A stretch of 28,227 nucleotides of DNA from an uncultured Oscillospiraceae bacterium (GCA_944387755.1 CALXGC010000097.1:1-28227), one strand, 5' to 3'. Positions 1 through 8,207 are shown, numbered from the stretch's first letter. The notes: generated by a model from the sequence alone, not told the origin. Program-made: numbers and translations.

Positions 1-532
1 CGGCGGTGCGGGCGGCCAGGTCCTTGATGGTCCGGCCCATGAGGGCCACCGCGTCCATGTCGATGCCCGCCTTGGTGGAGCCCACGTTGACGCTGGCGCA
101 CACCAGGTCGGTGGTGGACAGGGCCTCTGGGATGGAGGCGATAAGCTTCCGGTCGGCGTCGGTCATCCCCTTCTGCACCAGGGCGGAGAAGCCGCCGATG
201 AAGTTGACGCCGGTTGTTTTGGCCGCCCGGTCCAGGGCGGCGGCGAAGGGGGCGTAGTTGTCCGTCTCCGCCGCCGCGGCCACCAGGGCGATGGGGGTGA
301 CGGAGATGCGCTTGTTGACGATGGGGATGCCGAACTCCTTCTCGATGGCCTCGCCGGTGGAGACCAGCTTCTCGGCGTACCGGGTGATCTTGTCGTAGAT
401 GGCGTCACAGGCCTGCCTGGGGTCGCTGCGGGCGCAGGAGAGCAGGGATATGCCCATGGTGATGGTGCGCACGTCCAGATGCTGCTGGTCGATCATCTGG
501 ATGGTCTGCATGATTTCGTGTTGACTGAGCAT
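1..532 (-). CDS. PFL-family protein UPF0210 (DUF711), C-terminus off the window
   Basis: The first 177 residues are present and the frame runs off the left edge. The protein shows the family's conserved N-terminal half: a stretch reading DVRTITMGISLL, then IYDKITRYAEKLVSTGEAIE, the segment EFGIPIVNKRISVTPIAL, and GGFSALVQKG followed by NVGSTKAGIDMDAV. Members are about 450 residues long and related to glycyl-radical (PFL-like) folds, but their biochemical role is unsettled. The ATG at 532 is preceded by AGGAGG at a good distance. The gene lies 150 bases downstream of an ACT-domain gene on the same strand, an arrangement that is very common for this pair and suggests the ACT protein senses a ligand for the same process. 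Family assignment is firm; function is not. Confidence 0.9.
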   Translation of the reverse strand, partial: MLSQHEIMQTIQMIDQQHLDVRTITMGISLLSCARSDPRQACDAIYDKITRYAEKLVSTGEAIEKEFGIPIVNKRISVTPIALVAAAAETDNYAPFAAALDRAAKTTGVNFIGGFSALVQKGMTDADRKLIASIPEALSTTDLVCASVNVGSTKAGIDMDAVALMGRTIKDLAARTA

Positions 533-682
533 TGGGCGGTCCTCCTAAATGATGTCACGCTGCGGATTGGGCGCGCGGCCGGGTCGCTTTCGCTGCGGTT
601 CGGGCTGGCCTCCGGGCCGCCCCGCGGCCCTGTGCTCGCCCTCACTCCGCTCCAAGCTCCCCTGCGCGCCTATCCTCCGCGC

Positions 683-952
683 TTAGATTCGATGCATGGC
701 GTTGAAGATGTCCTCCCGCTGGATGCGGATGGACAGGTTCCGCTCCTGGCCCGCCTTCTCCAGCAGGCCGGCAATCTCCACGATGGACTTGTCGCAGGCG
801 GCGGTGTCCACCAGCATGACCATGGTGAAGTACTCCTGCAAAATGGTCTGGCTGATGTCCAGGATGTTGATGCTGTGCTGGGCCAGCAGGGAGCACACCG
901 CGGCGGTGATGCCCACCTGGTCCTTTCCAATGACCGTGACAATGGCTTTCAT
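683..952 (-). CDS. ACT domain-containing protein (UPF0237 family)
   Basis: This 89-residue protein is one ACT domain and little else. The N-terminal strand and first helix read MKAIVTVIGKDQVGI, matching the GcvR/UPF0237 type, where the loop after the first strand binds small molecules, usually amino acids. The length is typical of the family. A purine-rich ribosome site (AGAGGAAGA) lies just upstream of the ATG at 952. It precedes the PFL/UPF0210 gene on the same strand, its usual partner, so the two are probably co-transcribed, with the ACT protein acting as a ligand-responsive regulatory subunit. The actual ligand cannot be read from the sequence. Confidence 0.9.
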   Translation of the reverse strand: MKAIVTVIGKDQVGITAAVCSLLAQHSINILDISQTILQEYFTMVMLVDTAACDKSIVEIAGLLEKAGQERNLSIRIQREDIFNAMHRI

Positions 953-1017
953 ATGCAATCTTCCTCTCTTGTGTGATGTGCGCGCCCTGCCGGGGGCCCC
1001 TTCTGGGCGCTTTTTGT

Positions 1018-1596
1018 TTACCGCTGGAGCTCGTCCAGGGTGAGCTGGAAGCCGGGGAGAAATTCCTCCATAAAATACTGGAGGGCGGGGAGGGGGTTCT
1101 GCTTCAGGGCCGCATAGGTCTGTTCCTCGGCGTTTTTGAACTCCAGGTTGCCGGCCTTGCGCTCCTCCACGCATTTCAGATAGGCGGACAGCTTGTCCGC
1201 CGCCTTCACCAGGGCGCGGATCTCCGGGTCCGGGATGGAGAGCGCCGGCTCGTACACCGGCCGGAACTCCTCCGGGAGCATGGACAGGAGCTTCCGCTCC
1301 GCCATAGCCTCCACCGACTTATAGGCCCCCTGGATGTCGGGGTTGTCGTATTTGATGGGGGTGGGCAGGTCGCCGGTGAGGATCTCGCTGGCGTCGTGGT
1401 CGAGGGCGGCCACCGCCGCCGCGCCGGGATCCACCTGGCCGCCGAATTTCTCGTTCTGAATCACGGCCAGGGCGTGGGCCAGCACAGCCACCATGTGGGA
1501 GTGCTCCTGAATATTCTCCGGGTCTGTGTTGCGCATCAGCCCCCAGCGGGTGATGTATTTCATGCGGGCAATCATGGGGAAAAAGCCGCCGGACAA
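1018..1596 (-). CDS. yfbR: HD-domain 5'-deoxynucleotidase, YfbR-like
   Basis: The 192-residue protein aligns by eye along its length with Escherichia coli YfbR, a metal-dependent phosphohydrolase that removes phosphate from deoxyribonucleoside 5'-monophosphates. Visible signatures are RWGLMRNTDPENIQEHSH near the N-terminus (the EHS histidine is a metal ligand), the HD pair in ALDHDASEILTGDLPTPIKY, KAADKLSAYLKC, and a C-terminal YFMEEFLPGFQLTLDEL. I chose the TTG start at 1596 because it gives SGGFFPMIARMKYITRW, restoring the residues before the RW motif seen in YfbR, and because AAGGGGGCG sits six bases upstream. An ATG at 1575 would shorten it by seven residues. It has its own promoter at 1628-1656 and is divergent from the MATE gene. 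Confidence 0.88.
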   Translation of the reverse strand: MSGGFFPMIARMKYITRWGLMRNTDPENIQEHSHMVAVLAHALAVIQNEKFGGQVDPGAAAVAALDHDASEILTGDLPTPIKYDNPDIQGAYKSVEAMAERKLLSMLPEEFRPVYEPALSIPDPEIRALVKAADKLSAYLKCVEERKAGNLEFKNAEEQTYAALKQNPLPALQYFMEEFLPGFQLTLDELQR

Positions 1597-1627
1597 AGCA
1601 AACGCCCCCTTTTTTGAAGTCTCTGCT

Positions 1628-1656
1628 ATTTTACCACAGCTCTCCCGGGCTGTAAA
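1628..1656 (-). promoter_or_regulatory. Sigma-70 type promoter of the yfbR-like gene
   Basis: Read on the minus strand, TTTACA and TAAAAT are separated by exactly 17 bases and lie about 30 bases upstream of the proposed TTG start at 1596. Confidence 0.6.
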
Positions 1657-1681
1657 CCAAAGCCGGGCCTTTTCTTTTTCG

Positions 1682-1710
1682 TGGACTTTTTCCCCCTGCT
1701 GATGTAAAAT
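1682..1710 (+). promoter_or_regulatory. Sigma-70 type promoter of the MATE gene
   Basis: TGGACT and TAAAAT are separated by 17 bases, ending about 50 bases before the MATE start. The intergenic region therefore carries two divergent promoters back to back. Confidence 0.5.
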
Positions 1711-1762
1711 AAAGAAAATAAATTGGATTTCAGGCGGATTCCGCCGGGGAGGAGAGAACGCA

Positions 1763-3127
1763 ATGGTCAAGAACCTGACGGAGGGGCCGCCGCTGAAGCT
1801 GCTCTTTTTCTTCGCGCTGCCCATGGTGGCGGGCAACCTGTTTCAGCAGCTCTACAACATGGTGGACACCATGGTGGTGGGAAAGTTTGTGGGGGAGGAC
1901 GCGGTGGCGGCCGTGGGGTCCTCCTTTCCCATCGTGTTTTTGTCGGTGGCGGTGGCGTCGGGGCTGTCCATGGGGTGCAATGTGGTGGTGTCCCAGCTCT
2001 TCGGGGCGGGGCGCATTCACGAGATGAAGTCCACCATCTCCACCGCCATCCTGTCCCTGAGCGGTCTGGGCCTGCTGATTATGCTGCTGGGGACCCTGCT
2101 GTCCGGCCCGCTGCTGGAGCTGCTGGGCACAGACCCAGATATTATGACCGACTCCAGGCTCTATTTGCAGATCTACTTCGGCGGAGCGGTGTTTTTGTTC
2201 CTCTACAACACCCTCAACGGCATCTACAACGCCCAGGGGGACAGCCGGACGCCGCTGATTTTCCTGATGATCTCCAGCCTGACGAACATTGTGCTGGACC
2301 TGGTTTTCGTCATCAACTTTGAAATGGGAGTGGCCGGGGTGGCCTGGGCCACGCTGATTGCCCAGGGCCTGTGCGCCGTGTGCTCTCTGCTGGTGCTGTT
2401 CCGGCGGCTGAAGCGGATGCCCTGCGAGGAGGGGCGGCGGGGGGAGAGGATCCCCCTCTTCCACCCCCTGGCGGTGCGCCGCATCGCCCGCATCGGCCTG
2501 CCCTCCATGCTTCAGCAGTCCCTGGTGTCCCTGTCCATGATGATGATGCAGGGCCTGGTGAACTCCTATGGCAAGGTGCTTGTGGCCGGCTACACCGCCG
2601 CCACAAAAATCGACAGCCTGGCCATGCTGCCCAACATGAACTTCTCCAACGCTATGTCCAGCTACACCGCCCAGAACATCGGCGCGGGGAAGTATGAGCG
2701 GGTTAAGGAGGGGCTGAAGGCCAACCTGCTCATGGTGGTGCTCTTCTCCCTGACCATCACGGCGCTGATTTTCCTCTTCGGCAACCAGCTGCTGGGGCTG
2801 TTTCTGGACCCGGAGGACGCCTCCGGGGCGCTGGGGTACGGTCTGGCCTATATGCACACCGTGTCCGTGTTCTACATCCTCATGGGCCTGCTGTTCGTCT
2901 CCAACGGAATGCTCCGGGGGGCGGGGGATATGGGGGCCTTCACCCTGAGCTCCATGTGCAACCTGTTCTCCCGGGTGGGCGTGGCCTACGCCCTGGCTTA
3001 TCTGACGCCCCTGGGGGTCAACGCCATCTGGTGGTCCATCCCCGCCGGATGGGCGGTGGGGGCAGCCGTCTCTCTGTCCCGGGTGCGCAGCGGCCGCTGG
3101 AAAAGGAAGGCCGTGGCCGACCGGTAA
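1763..3127 (+). CDS. MATE-family multidrug/cation antiporter
   Basis: The 454-residue integral membrane protein has the length and twelve-helix hydrophobic pattern of the MATE (NorM/DinF-like) exporters, which use sodium or proton gradients to expel cationic drugs and metabolites. Diagnostic stretches are the N-terminal PLKLLFFFALPMVAGNLFQQ followed by YNMVDTMVVGKFVG, then ALSIPIVF-like helices and the half-repeat copy beginning GLPSMLQQSLVSLS in the middle. The second half repeats the first in layout, as expected for this family. GGGGAGGAGAG precedes the ATG at 1763. The gene stands alone between divergent promoters at its 5' end and a strong terminator at its 3' end, so it is a single-gene transcript. 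Substrate cannot be predicted. Confidence 0.93.
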   Translation: MVKNLTEGPPLKLLFFFALPMVAGNLFQQLYNMVDTMVVGKFVGEDAVAAVGSSFPIVFLSVAVASGLSMGCNVVVSQLFGAGRIHEMKSTISTAILSLSGLGLLIMLLGTLLSGPLLELLGTDPDIMTDSRLYLQIYFGGAVFLFLYNTLNGIYNAQGDSRTPLIFLMISSLTNIVLDLVFVINFEMGVAGVAWATLIAQGLCAVCSLLVLFRRLKRMPCEEGRRGERIPLFHPLAVRRIARIGLPSMLQQSLVSLSMMMMQGLVNSYGKVLVAGYTAATKIDSLAMLPNMNFSNAMSSYTAQNIGAGKYERVKEGLKANLLMVVLFSLTITALIFLFGNQLLGLFLDPEDASGALGYGLAYMHTVSVFYILMGLLFVSNGMLRGAGDMGAFTLSSMCNLFSRVGVAYALAYLTPLGVNAIWWSIPAGWAVGAAVSLSRVRSGRWKRKAVADR

Positions 3128-3130
3128 AGA

Positions 3131-3162
3131 AAAAACAGCCGTCTCTCCGGACGGCTGTTTTT
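3131..3162. terminator. Bidirectional intrinsic terminator
   Basis: A perfect 13-base-pair hairpin (arms 3131-3143 and 3150-3162, six-base loop) has an A run on one side and a T run on the other. It ends the MATE transcript on the plus strand and azlCD on the minus strand. Confidence 0.9.
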
Positions 3163-3165
3163 TTG

Positions 3166-3492
3166 TCAGAAGACGGTCTGCACCAGCAGCATATAGCATA
3201 CGGTTCCCCCGGCGATGGAGAGCAGCATCTGCCGCTTCCACAGGTGGAGGGCCGTCACCAGGGCGATGGAGAGGGCCTCCGGAATGCCGCAGCCGCCGGA
3301 GAACAGGTCCACCGACCGCAGGCAGTAGACCACCAGCAGGCCGAACACCGCGCCGGGGAGCACCCGGCCCAGGTATTGAATGTACCTGGGCGTCTCCCGC
3401 CCGGCGGGGAAGATCAGAAAGGGGAGAAACCGGGTGAGCATGGTCCCCAGCACCACCATAGCGATGGTGAGAATCTGTTCCGTCAAGGTCAT
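3166..3492 (-). CDS. azlD: AzlD-family branched-chain amino acid exporter small subunit
   Basis: This 108-residue hydrophobic protein has about four membrane segments. The AzlD signature is seen in the start: [20 protein letters not shown] followed by PFLIFP, and then [21 protein letters not shown]. AzlD is the small partner of AzlC in a two-part permease that exports branched-chain amino acids or analogues (BrnFE/AzlCD). Its ATG overlaps the stop of azlC by four bases (ATGA at 3489-3492), a classic sign of translational coupling and a fixed subunit ratio. A bidirectional terminator follows it immediately. Confidence 0.93.
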   Translation of the reverse strand: MTLTEQILTIAMVVLGTMLTRFLPFLIFPAGRETPRYIQYLGRVLPGAVFGLLVVYCLRSVDLFSGGCGIPEALSIALVTALHLWKRQMLLSIAGGTVCYMLLVQTVF

Positions 3493-4199
3493 GCCGGGTT
3501 CCCCTCTCTGTCCAGCGCCCCCCGCAGCAGGGAGAGGGCGCCCAAAATGGCCAGCATGGCCGGGATGAGAAAATTGTCCGGGCCGAACAGCGCCAGGCAC
3601 GCCCCGGAGGCCCCCAGTCCCACCAGGGCGCTGGTGTGGTTTTTGTCCTTCAGCCACTGCTCCAGGAAGATGACCACGAACATGGCGGTCATGACAAAGT
3701 CCAGCCCCTCGGTGTCAAAGTGGAGGAATCCCCCGAAAATGCCCCCCAGAGTGGAGCCGGAGAACCAGTAGAAGTGATTCAGCAGGGTGACGAAGAACAT
3801 AAACCACCCCCGGTCCACTCCCTCCGGAATCCGCGCGGTGTAGTTGATGGAAAAGCTCTCGTCGCACATGCCGAAAATCAGATAGAGCTTCTTCCACCCC
3901 AGCCCCCGGTACTTGTCCAGCATGGACAGGCCGTAGAACAGGTGCCGGGCGTTGACCATCAGGGTCAGAAACAGCGCCTGGAAAGGGTTGAAGGCCCCCA
4001 GCAGCAGGTTCACCGTGATAAACTCCACCGACCCGGCAAAAATCGTCAGGCTCATAGCCATGGGATAGACGAAGGAGAACCCGGACACGTTCATATAGAT
4101 GCCGTAGGTCAGGCCCAGAAACCAGAACCCGGCGAAAATGGGAATCGTATAGGGAAACGCAGCCCGGAGCGCCCGGAGCTGCACCGCATAGCGGCTCAT
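3489..4199 (-). CDS. azlC: AzlC-family branched-chain amino acid exporter large subunit
   Basis: The 236-residue membrane protein contains the AzlC family features: [20 protein letters not shown] near the N-terminus, [29 protein letters not shown], and GMCDESFSI. With AzlD it forms a permease that exports branched-chain amino acids, first seen through azaleucine resistance in Bacillus. GAGGTGA lies six bases before the ATG at 4199. I see no convincing promoter directly upstream, only a GC-rich inverted repeat (4256-4320), so the pair may be expressed by read-through from mgtE. Confidence 0.94.
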   Translation of the reverse strand: MSRYAVQLRALRAAFPYTIPIFAGFWFLGLTYGIYMNVSGFSFVYPMAMSLTIFAGSVEFITVNLLLGAFNPFQALFLTLMVNARHLFYGLSMLDKYRGLGWKKLYLIFGMCDESFSINYTARIPEGVDRGWFMFFVTLLNHFYWFSGSTLGGIFGGFLHFDTEGLDFVMTAMFVVIFLEQWLKDKNHTSALVGLGASGACLALFGPDNFLIPAMLAILGALSLLRGALDREGNPA

Positions 4200-4255
4200 A
4201 AAAATCACCTCGGCGGGGCGGACTGTGGCCGCCTGTGAATCAAATGTTTTCCAAT

Positions 4256-4320
4256 CCTCCGCCGCCCCCTCACCCGGCCCTTCGGGCCGCCTTCCCCCCG
4301 GCGGGGGAGGCTTTGGGAAA
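4256..4320. repeat. GC-rich intergenic inverted repeat between mgtE and azlC
   Basis: The stretch holds two adjacent palindromes: CGGCCCTTCGGGCCG and a larger CCCCCGGCGGGGG element next to CTCCC/GGGAGG arms. The style (paired palindromes with CTCCC and GGGAG ends) is like the repeat array at 17422-17732 but the sequence is not the same unit. On the minus strand it could also act as a weak terminator for mgtE, though no T run follows. Confidence 0.5.
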
Positions 4321-4332
4321 AGCGGGCGCGCT

Positions 4333-5703
4333 TTAAATTCCCAAAATCCGGGTGGCAAAGAAGAAGTAGATGAGCAGGGACAGGGCGTCCACGATGGTGG
4401 TGATGAAGGGGGAGGCCATGACGGCCGGGTCGATGCCGATTTTTTCGGCGGCCATGGGGAGGGTGCAGCCCACGATTTTGGCGCACAGCACGGTAAACAC
4501 CAGGGTGAGGCACACCACCAGGGGCACCAGAGGCGTCACCTCCGGGTTGTTCATCAGCCAGCGGTCCACCAGCATCATTTTGACAAAGTTGGCGCAGGCC
4601 AGGCACACCCCGCACAGCACGGCCACCCGAATTTCTTTCCACACCACGGCGGCGATGTCGGCAAACTCAATCTCGTCCAGGGACAGGGCGCGGATGACGG
4701 CCACGGAGGACTGGGAGCAGGTGTTTCCGCCAGTGCCGGAGAGCATGGGGATAAAGGAGGACAGCACCACGCAGGCGGTGAGGGCGCTTTCGAATTTGGT
4801 GATGATAATGCCGGTGAAGGTGGCCGACAGCATCAGCAGCATCAGCCAGGGAATGCGGGAGCGCCAGGTCTCAAAGACGCCGGTCTTCAGATAGGGCTTG
4901 TCGGAGGGGAGGATGGCGGCCATCTTCTCAAAGTCCTCGGTGGTCTCCTCCTCGATGACGTCCATGGCGTCGTCGAAGGTGACAATGCCCACCAGCCGGC
5001 TCTCTCCGTCCACCACGGGGATGGCGGACAGGTCGTACTTGTTGAGCATCTGGGCCACGTCTTCCTTGTCGTCGTGGGTGTTTACCGACACCACGTTGGT
5101 CTCCATAATATCCCGGATTTTTGTCTCATAGGCGGACAGGAGCAGGCGCTTGACGGTGACGACCCCCAGCAGCACCCGGTTTTGGGTGACATAGCAGGTG
5201 TAGATGGTCTCCTTGTCCATGCCCTCCTTCCGGATGCGGGCGAAGGACTGCTCCACGGTGGCGTCCGGGTGGAGGAAGATGTACTCCGTGGTCATGATGG
5301 ACCCGGCGGAGTCCTTGGGGTAGTTGAGCAGCTGGTTAATCTGGCTGCGGGCCGCCGGGTCGCTGTTGCGCAGAATCCGGGAGACCACGTTGGCGGGCAT
5401 ATCCTCAATGACGTCCACGGTGTCGTCCAGGTACAGCTCGTCCAGCACCTCCCGCAGCTCCTTGTCGCTGAGGGCGTTGATGAGGCGCTCCTGGTCGTCG
5501 GAGTCCTCCAGCTCGGTGAACACCTCGGCGGCCAGCTCCTTGGGCAGCAGGCGGAAGACCAGCACCGTCTCCTCCGGCCCCAGCTCGTCCAGAAACTCGG
5601 CGATGTCCACCTCGTTCATTTCCAGCAGAATGTCCCGCAGCTTGCGGAACTGTTTGGTTTGGACCAGCCCGGCGAGCTGCTCCGCGTCGTATTTCTCCTG
5701 CAT
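4333..5703 (-). CDS. mgtE: Magnesium transporter MgtE
   Basis: The 456-residue protein has the full MgtE order: a superhelical N domain (about residues 1-130, with DDQERLINALSDKELREVLD), two CBS domains (about 135-260, including NVVSVNTHDDKEDVAQML), a connecting helix, and five membrane helices in the last 180 residues. The pore region carries SGTGGNTCSQSS and PMLSGTGGN-type residues typical of the channel. It imports Mg2+ and closes when the N and CBS domains bind Mg2+ in the cytoplasm. I chose ATG 5703 because AAAGGGGAGAG is placed correctly before it; a TTG at 5721 would put that site inside the gene. A promoter and a terminator lie in its 320-base leader, implying control by premature termination. 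Confidence 0.96.
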   Translation of the reverse strand: MQEKYDAEQLAGLVQTKQFRKLRDILLEMNEVDIAEFLDELGPEETVLVFRLLPKELAAEVFTELEDSDDQERLINALSDKELREVLDELYLDDTVDVIEDMPANVVSRILRNSDPAARSQINQLLNYPKDSAGSIMTTEYIFLHPDATVEQSFARIRKEGMDKETIYTCYVTQNRVLLGVVTVKRLLLSAYETKIRDIMETNVVSVNTHDDKEDVAQMLNKYDLSAIPVVDGESRLVGIVTFDDAMDVIEEETTEDFEKMAAILPSDKPYLKTGVFETWRSRIPWLMLLMLSATFTGIIITKFESALTACVVLSSFIPMLSGTGGNTCSQSSVAVIRALSLDEIEFADIAAVVWKEIRVAVLCGVCLACANFVKMMLVDRWLMNNPEVTPLVPLVVCLTLVFTVLCAKIVGCTLPMAAEKIGIDPAVMASPFITTIVDALSLLIYFFFATRILGI

Positions 5704-6022
5704 CAGGCTCTCCCCTTTCAAGCTTTTTTGTAGGCGTCTGGGTGAAAGCGGGACGCAAAAAAACCACAGAGCGCAGGGCGCCTGTGGCTGTTACGGACGG
5801 CAAAACGCGCCACGGGACCGCCGGCCGGACCTCCGGCCGTCCGCTCCCCTGGCGGGCTATGGTGCGGCGGAGCGGGAGCCCCCAGGCTTCGGCTCCGCCG
5901 CGTACCGTTCGTGACAGCAGTCTTTTTGCTCCCGATTGGAACTTCGGCCCTCCATGGAGGCTCCACATCCTTTCCGCGCCGGTATATCCGCTCCGTCCGG
6001 GGGAGCGGCGCTTCGCCTGCTC
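5704..6022 (-). promoter_or_regulatory. Long structured leader of mgtE, candidate riboswitch/attenuator
   Basis: Between the mgtE promoter and its start lie about 310 nucleotides with no supported gene. In transcript order there is a 5' domain with GGAGCCTCCATGGAGG, a hairpin with a 10-base-pair GC-rich stem (5864-5901), a CGGCCGGAGGTCCGGCCG palindrome, and then the terminator at 5757-5787 shortly before the ribosome site. This layout is that of a transcription-attenuating leader. The conserved GGTGAGGCTCC core of the known Mg2+ M-box is not visible, so I do not assign it to that class. Confidence 0.55.
5757..5787 (-). terminator. Intrinsic terminator (attenuator) upstream of mgtE
   Basis: Read on the minus strand, a stem with CCACAG-GCGC pairing to GCGC-T-CTGTGG is followed by seven T residues. 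It sits between the promoter and the coding region, so it must be bypassed for mgtE expression. Confidence 0.8.
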
Positions 6023-6052
6023 AGTATAGCACAGCCTCCGGCGCAAATTCAA
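6023..6052 (-). promoter_or_regulatory. Promoter of the mgtE leader
   Basis: Read on the minus strand, TTGAAT and TATACT are 18 bases apart. The -35 box touches the 5' end of the decayed aldehyde dehydrogenase on the other strand. Confidence 0.7.
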
Positions 6053-6077
6053 GAAAAATCTATGCAAAGCGGCGGCG

Positions 6078-7169
6078 GTGATTGAGACCTATGACCAGGA
6101 GCGGGTGGACCGCCTGTGCCAGGCGGTGACGGCGGCCCTGTACGACCTGAAGGTCTGGGCGCAGCTCAGCGACGAGGCAGTGGACGAGACCGGCCTGGGG
6201 GACAAGGCGACAAAGCGCAACAAGCGCAACAAGCTGAAGCTGATTCTCCGGGACTGCCTGCGGGCCAGGAGCGTGGGCGTCATCGAGGAGATTCCGGAGA
6301 AGGGCCTGGTGAAGTACGGCAAGCCGGTGGGGGTGATTGCCTCCCTGGTGCCCACCACCAACCCCTGCCTGACCCCGGCGGGCCAGGTGATTTACGCCAT
6401 CAAGGCCCGCGACGTCATCATTTGCAGCCCCCACCCCAGAGCGAAGGCCGTCACCAACCGGTGCATTGACATCATCCGGGACACCCTGATCCGGGAGGGC
6501 GCCCCCGCCGACATCATCCAGGGCATTGAGCAGCCCAGCATCGCCCTCACCCAGGAGCTGATGAAGCGCTGCGACCTGGTCATCGCCACCGGCGGCCGGC
6601 CCATGGTGAAGTCCGCCTACTCCTCCGGCACGCCGGCCTACGGCTCCGGCGCGGGCAACGCCACCGTCATCATCGACGACACCGCCGACACCCCGGAGCG
6701 CCAGGCGGAGGCCGCCCGGAACACCCGCATCTCCAAGACCTCCGACTTCGGCTCCGGCTGCTCCTGCGACGGCAACCTGGTCATCCACGCCTCCGTCTAC
6801 GGCCAGATGGTGGAGGCCCTGAAGGCCGAGGGGGGCTATCTGGCCAGCGAAGAGGAGGCCGAAAAGCTCAAAGACGTCATGTGGGACGAGACGGGACACC
6901 GCCTGCCCGCCACCGTGGCCATCAGTCCCCAGAAGCTGGCCGAGGCCGCCGGCTTTACAATCCCCGCCGGCTGCAAGTTCATCATGGTGACGGGGGGCGG
7001 CATCGGCCAGATCGGAAAAGAGCACTTCTTCTCCTCCGAGAAGCTGACCACCCTGCTGGCCCTGTTCAAGTACGAGGAGACTATCTGCGCCCTCTGTCTG
7101 CTGGCCTTATTATCTCATCTGGCTGATGAAACAACAAGTGGGTTTCATGCGGTTCCCCACCACATCTAA
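6078..7169 (+). pseudogene. CoA-acylating aldehyde dehydrogenase, truncated at both ends
   Basis: The reading frame encodes 363 residues of an acylating aldehyde dehydrogenase (the AdhE N-half / EutE / sulfoacetaldehyde dehydrogenase group), which convert an aldehyde, CoA and NAD to acyl-CoA. Visible are KPVGVIASLVPTTNPCLTP, PHPRAKAVT, VIATGGRPMVKSAYSSGTPA, GAGNATVIIDD and a SGCSCDGN segment that should hold the catalytic cysteine. Homology already starts before the only possible start (GTG at 6078): the upstream in-frame codons read CKAAAVIETYDQ. No ribosome site is present, and the mgtE promoter occupies the upstream DNA. At about 7079, after LLALFKYEE, the family sequence stops and unrelated residues run to the stop; the last 90-100 residues of the family are missing. 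I therefore call it a remnant, although a shortened expressed protein cannot be excluded. Confidence 0.75.
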
Positions 7170-7199
7170 ACCGTAAATCCATTATACGAGGAGAACGCT

Positions 7200-8141
7200 A
7201 TGTCCATGGAACTGGTATCCGATGTAATTCTCTGCGAGGTAGGCCCCAGGGACGGCCTTCAGAACGAGAAGAAGCTTTTGACCACGGAGGAGAAGGTGGA
7301 GCTGATTCAGGGCTGTGTGGAGGCGGGGTTTCAGGTGATTGAGGCCGGCTCCTTCGTCCACCCCAGGGCGGTCCCTCAGATGGCGGACACCGGCGAGGTG
7401 TTCCAGCGGCTGGAGAAGCGCCCCGGCGTGGAGTACCGCGCCCTGATTGCCAACCTCAAGGGGGTGGAGCGGGCGGCGGCCTGCGGCTGCAAAAAGGTGA
7501 AGCTGAACGTCTCCGCCAGCAGGGCCCACAATTTGGCCAATCTGAACTGCACGCCGGCGGAGACGGTGGCCGGCTTCCGGCGCTGTGCGGAGGCGGCCCG
7601 CAGCGGCGGCCTTGAGGTCTCCGGCTCCATCTCCATGGTCTTCGGCTCCCCCTGGGAGCGGGAGATTCCGCTGTCCGACGTCAAAGAGATTGTGGAGGCC
7701 TATCTGGCGGTGGGGGTGGAGGAGATCTCCCTCTCCGACGCCTCCGGCCAGGCCTATCCCACCCAGGTGTACCGGATCTGCACCCAGATGGCCGCCGCCT
7801 ATCCCCAGGTGACGTGGTGGCTCCACTTCCACAATACCCGCGGCCTGGGAATGGCCAACATTCTGGCCGGAATGCAGGCGGGCTTCCGCCGCTTTGACAC
7901 CGCCTTCGCCGGGGTGGGGGGCTGTCCCTTCGTCCCCGGCGCGGCGGGCAACGTGGCCACGGAGGACGTGCTCCACCTGTGCGGCGAGATGGGGGTCCGG
8001 ACCGGCATTGACCTGGACCGTGTCCTCCAGGTAAGCCGGCGGCTGGTCTCCATTCTGGGCCACTCCACAGACAGCTATCTGCTCCGGGCCGGAAAGTCCA
8101 GAGCCCTGATTCTGGACCTGCCTGCGGGGCGGAAAAAATAA
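7200..8141 (+). CDS. Hydroxymethylglutaryl-CoA lyase-type enzyme
   Basis: The 313-residue protein is a TIM-barrel member of the DRE-TIM/HMGL family. It carries EVGPRDGLQNE at the N-terminus (catalytic Arg-Asp), SDASGQAYP, the metal-binding HFHNTRG, and AGVGGCPFVPGAAGN, whose cysteine and asparagine match the active-site loop of HMG-CoA lyase. The reaction expected is cleavage of 3-hydroxy-3-methylglutaryl-CoA to acetoacetate and acetyl-CoA, as in leucine breakdown. Some bacterial relatives act on other acyl-CoAs. AGGAG lies seven bases before the ATG at 7200. The gene immediately follows the decayed dehydrogenase and, in another frame, what seems to be the tail of a lost gene, so it may be the last intact member of a former catabolic operon. 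Confidence 0.85.
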   Translation: MSMELVSDVILCEVGPRDGLQNEKKLLTTEEKVELIQGCVEAGFQVIEAGSFVHPRAVPQMADTGEVFQRLEKRPGVEYRALIANLKGVERAAACGCKKVKLNVSASRAHNLANLNCTPAETVAGFRRCAEAARSGGLEVSGSISMVFGSPWEREIPLSDVKEIVEAYLAVGVEEISLSDASGQAYPTQVYRICTQMAAAYPQVTWWLHFHNTRGLGMANILAGMQAGFRRFDTAFAGVGGCPFVPGAAGNVATEDVLHLCGEMGVRTGIDLDRVLQVSRRLVSILGHSTDSYLLRAGKSRALILDLPAGRKK

Positions 8142-8207
8142 CCGGCGGCCGGCGTCTCAGCCGTGCGCCTGTAAAATGAAAGTAGACGCTCACAAAAGTG
8201 TGTATTT

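Noticed and set aside
533..682. GC-rich stretch between the ACT and PFL genes as a regulatory RNA
   Set aside because: It has a small CCGGGCC-type palindrome but no T run or conserved riboswitch parts; nothing supports a call.
1730..3241. A 503-codon minus-strand frame opposite the MATE gene
   Set aside because: It runs through the terminator and into azlD in the wrong frame and is His/Gln/Gly-rich, the usual antisense artefact of GC-rich DNA.
4225..5733. A 502-codon plus-strand frame opposite mgtE
   Set aside because: It is an antisense shadow of a clear MgtE gene; its translation is low-complexity Gly/His/Gln-rich without family features.
5704..6022. M-box magnesium riboswitch before mgtE
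   Set aside because: The layout fits, but I could not find the conserved M-box core by eye, so I report an unassigned leader instead.
8142..8207. Terminator between the lyase gene and the cluster
   Set aside because: Only a four-base-pair CACA/TGTG stem before TATTTTTA is seen, too weak to list as a feature.
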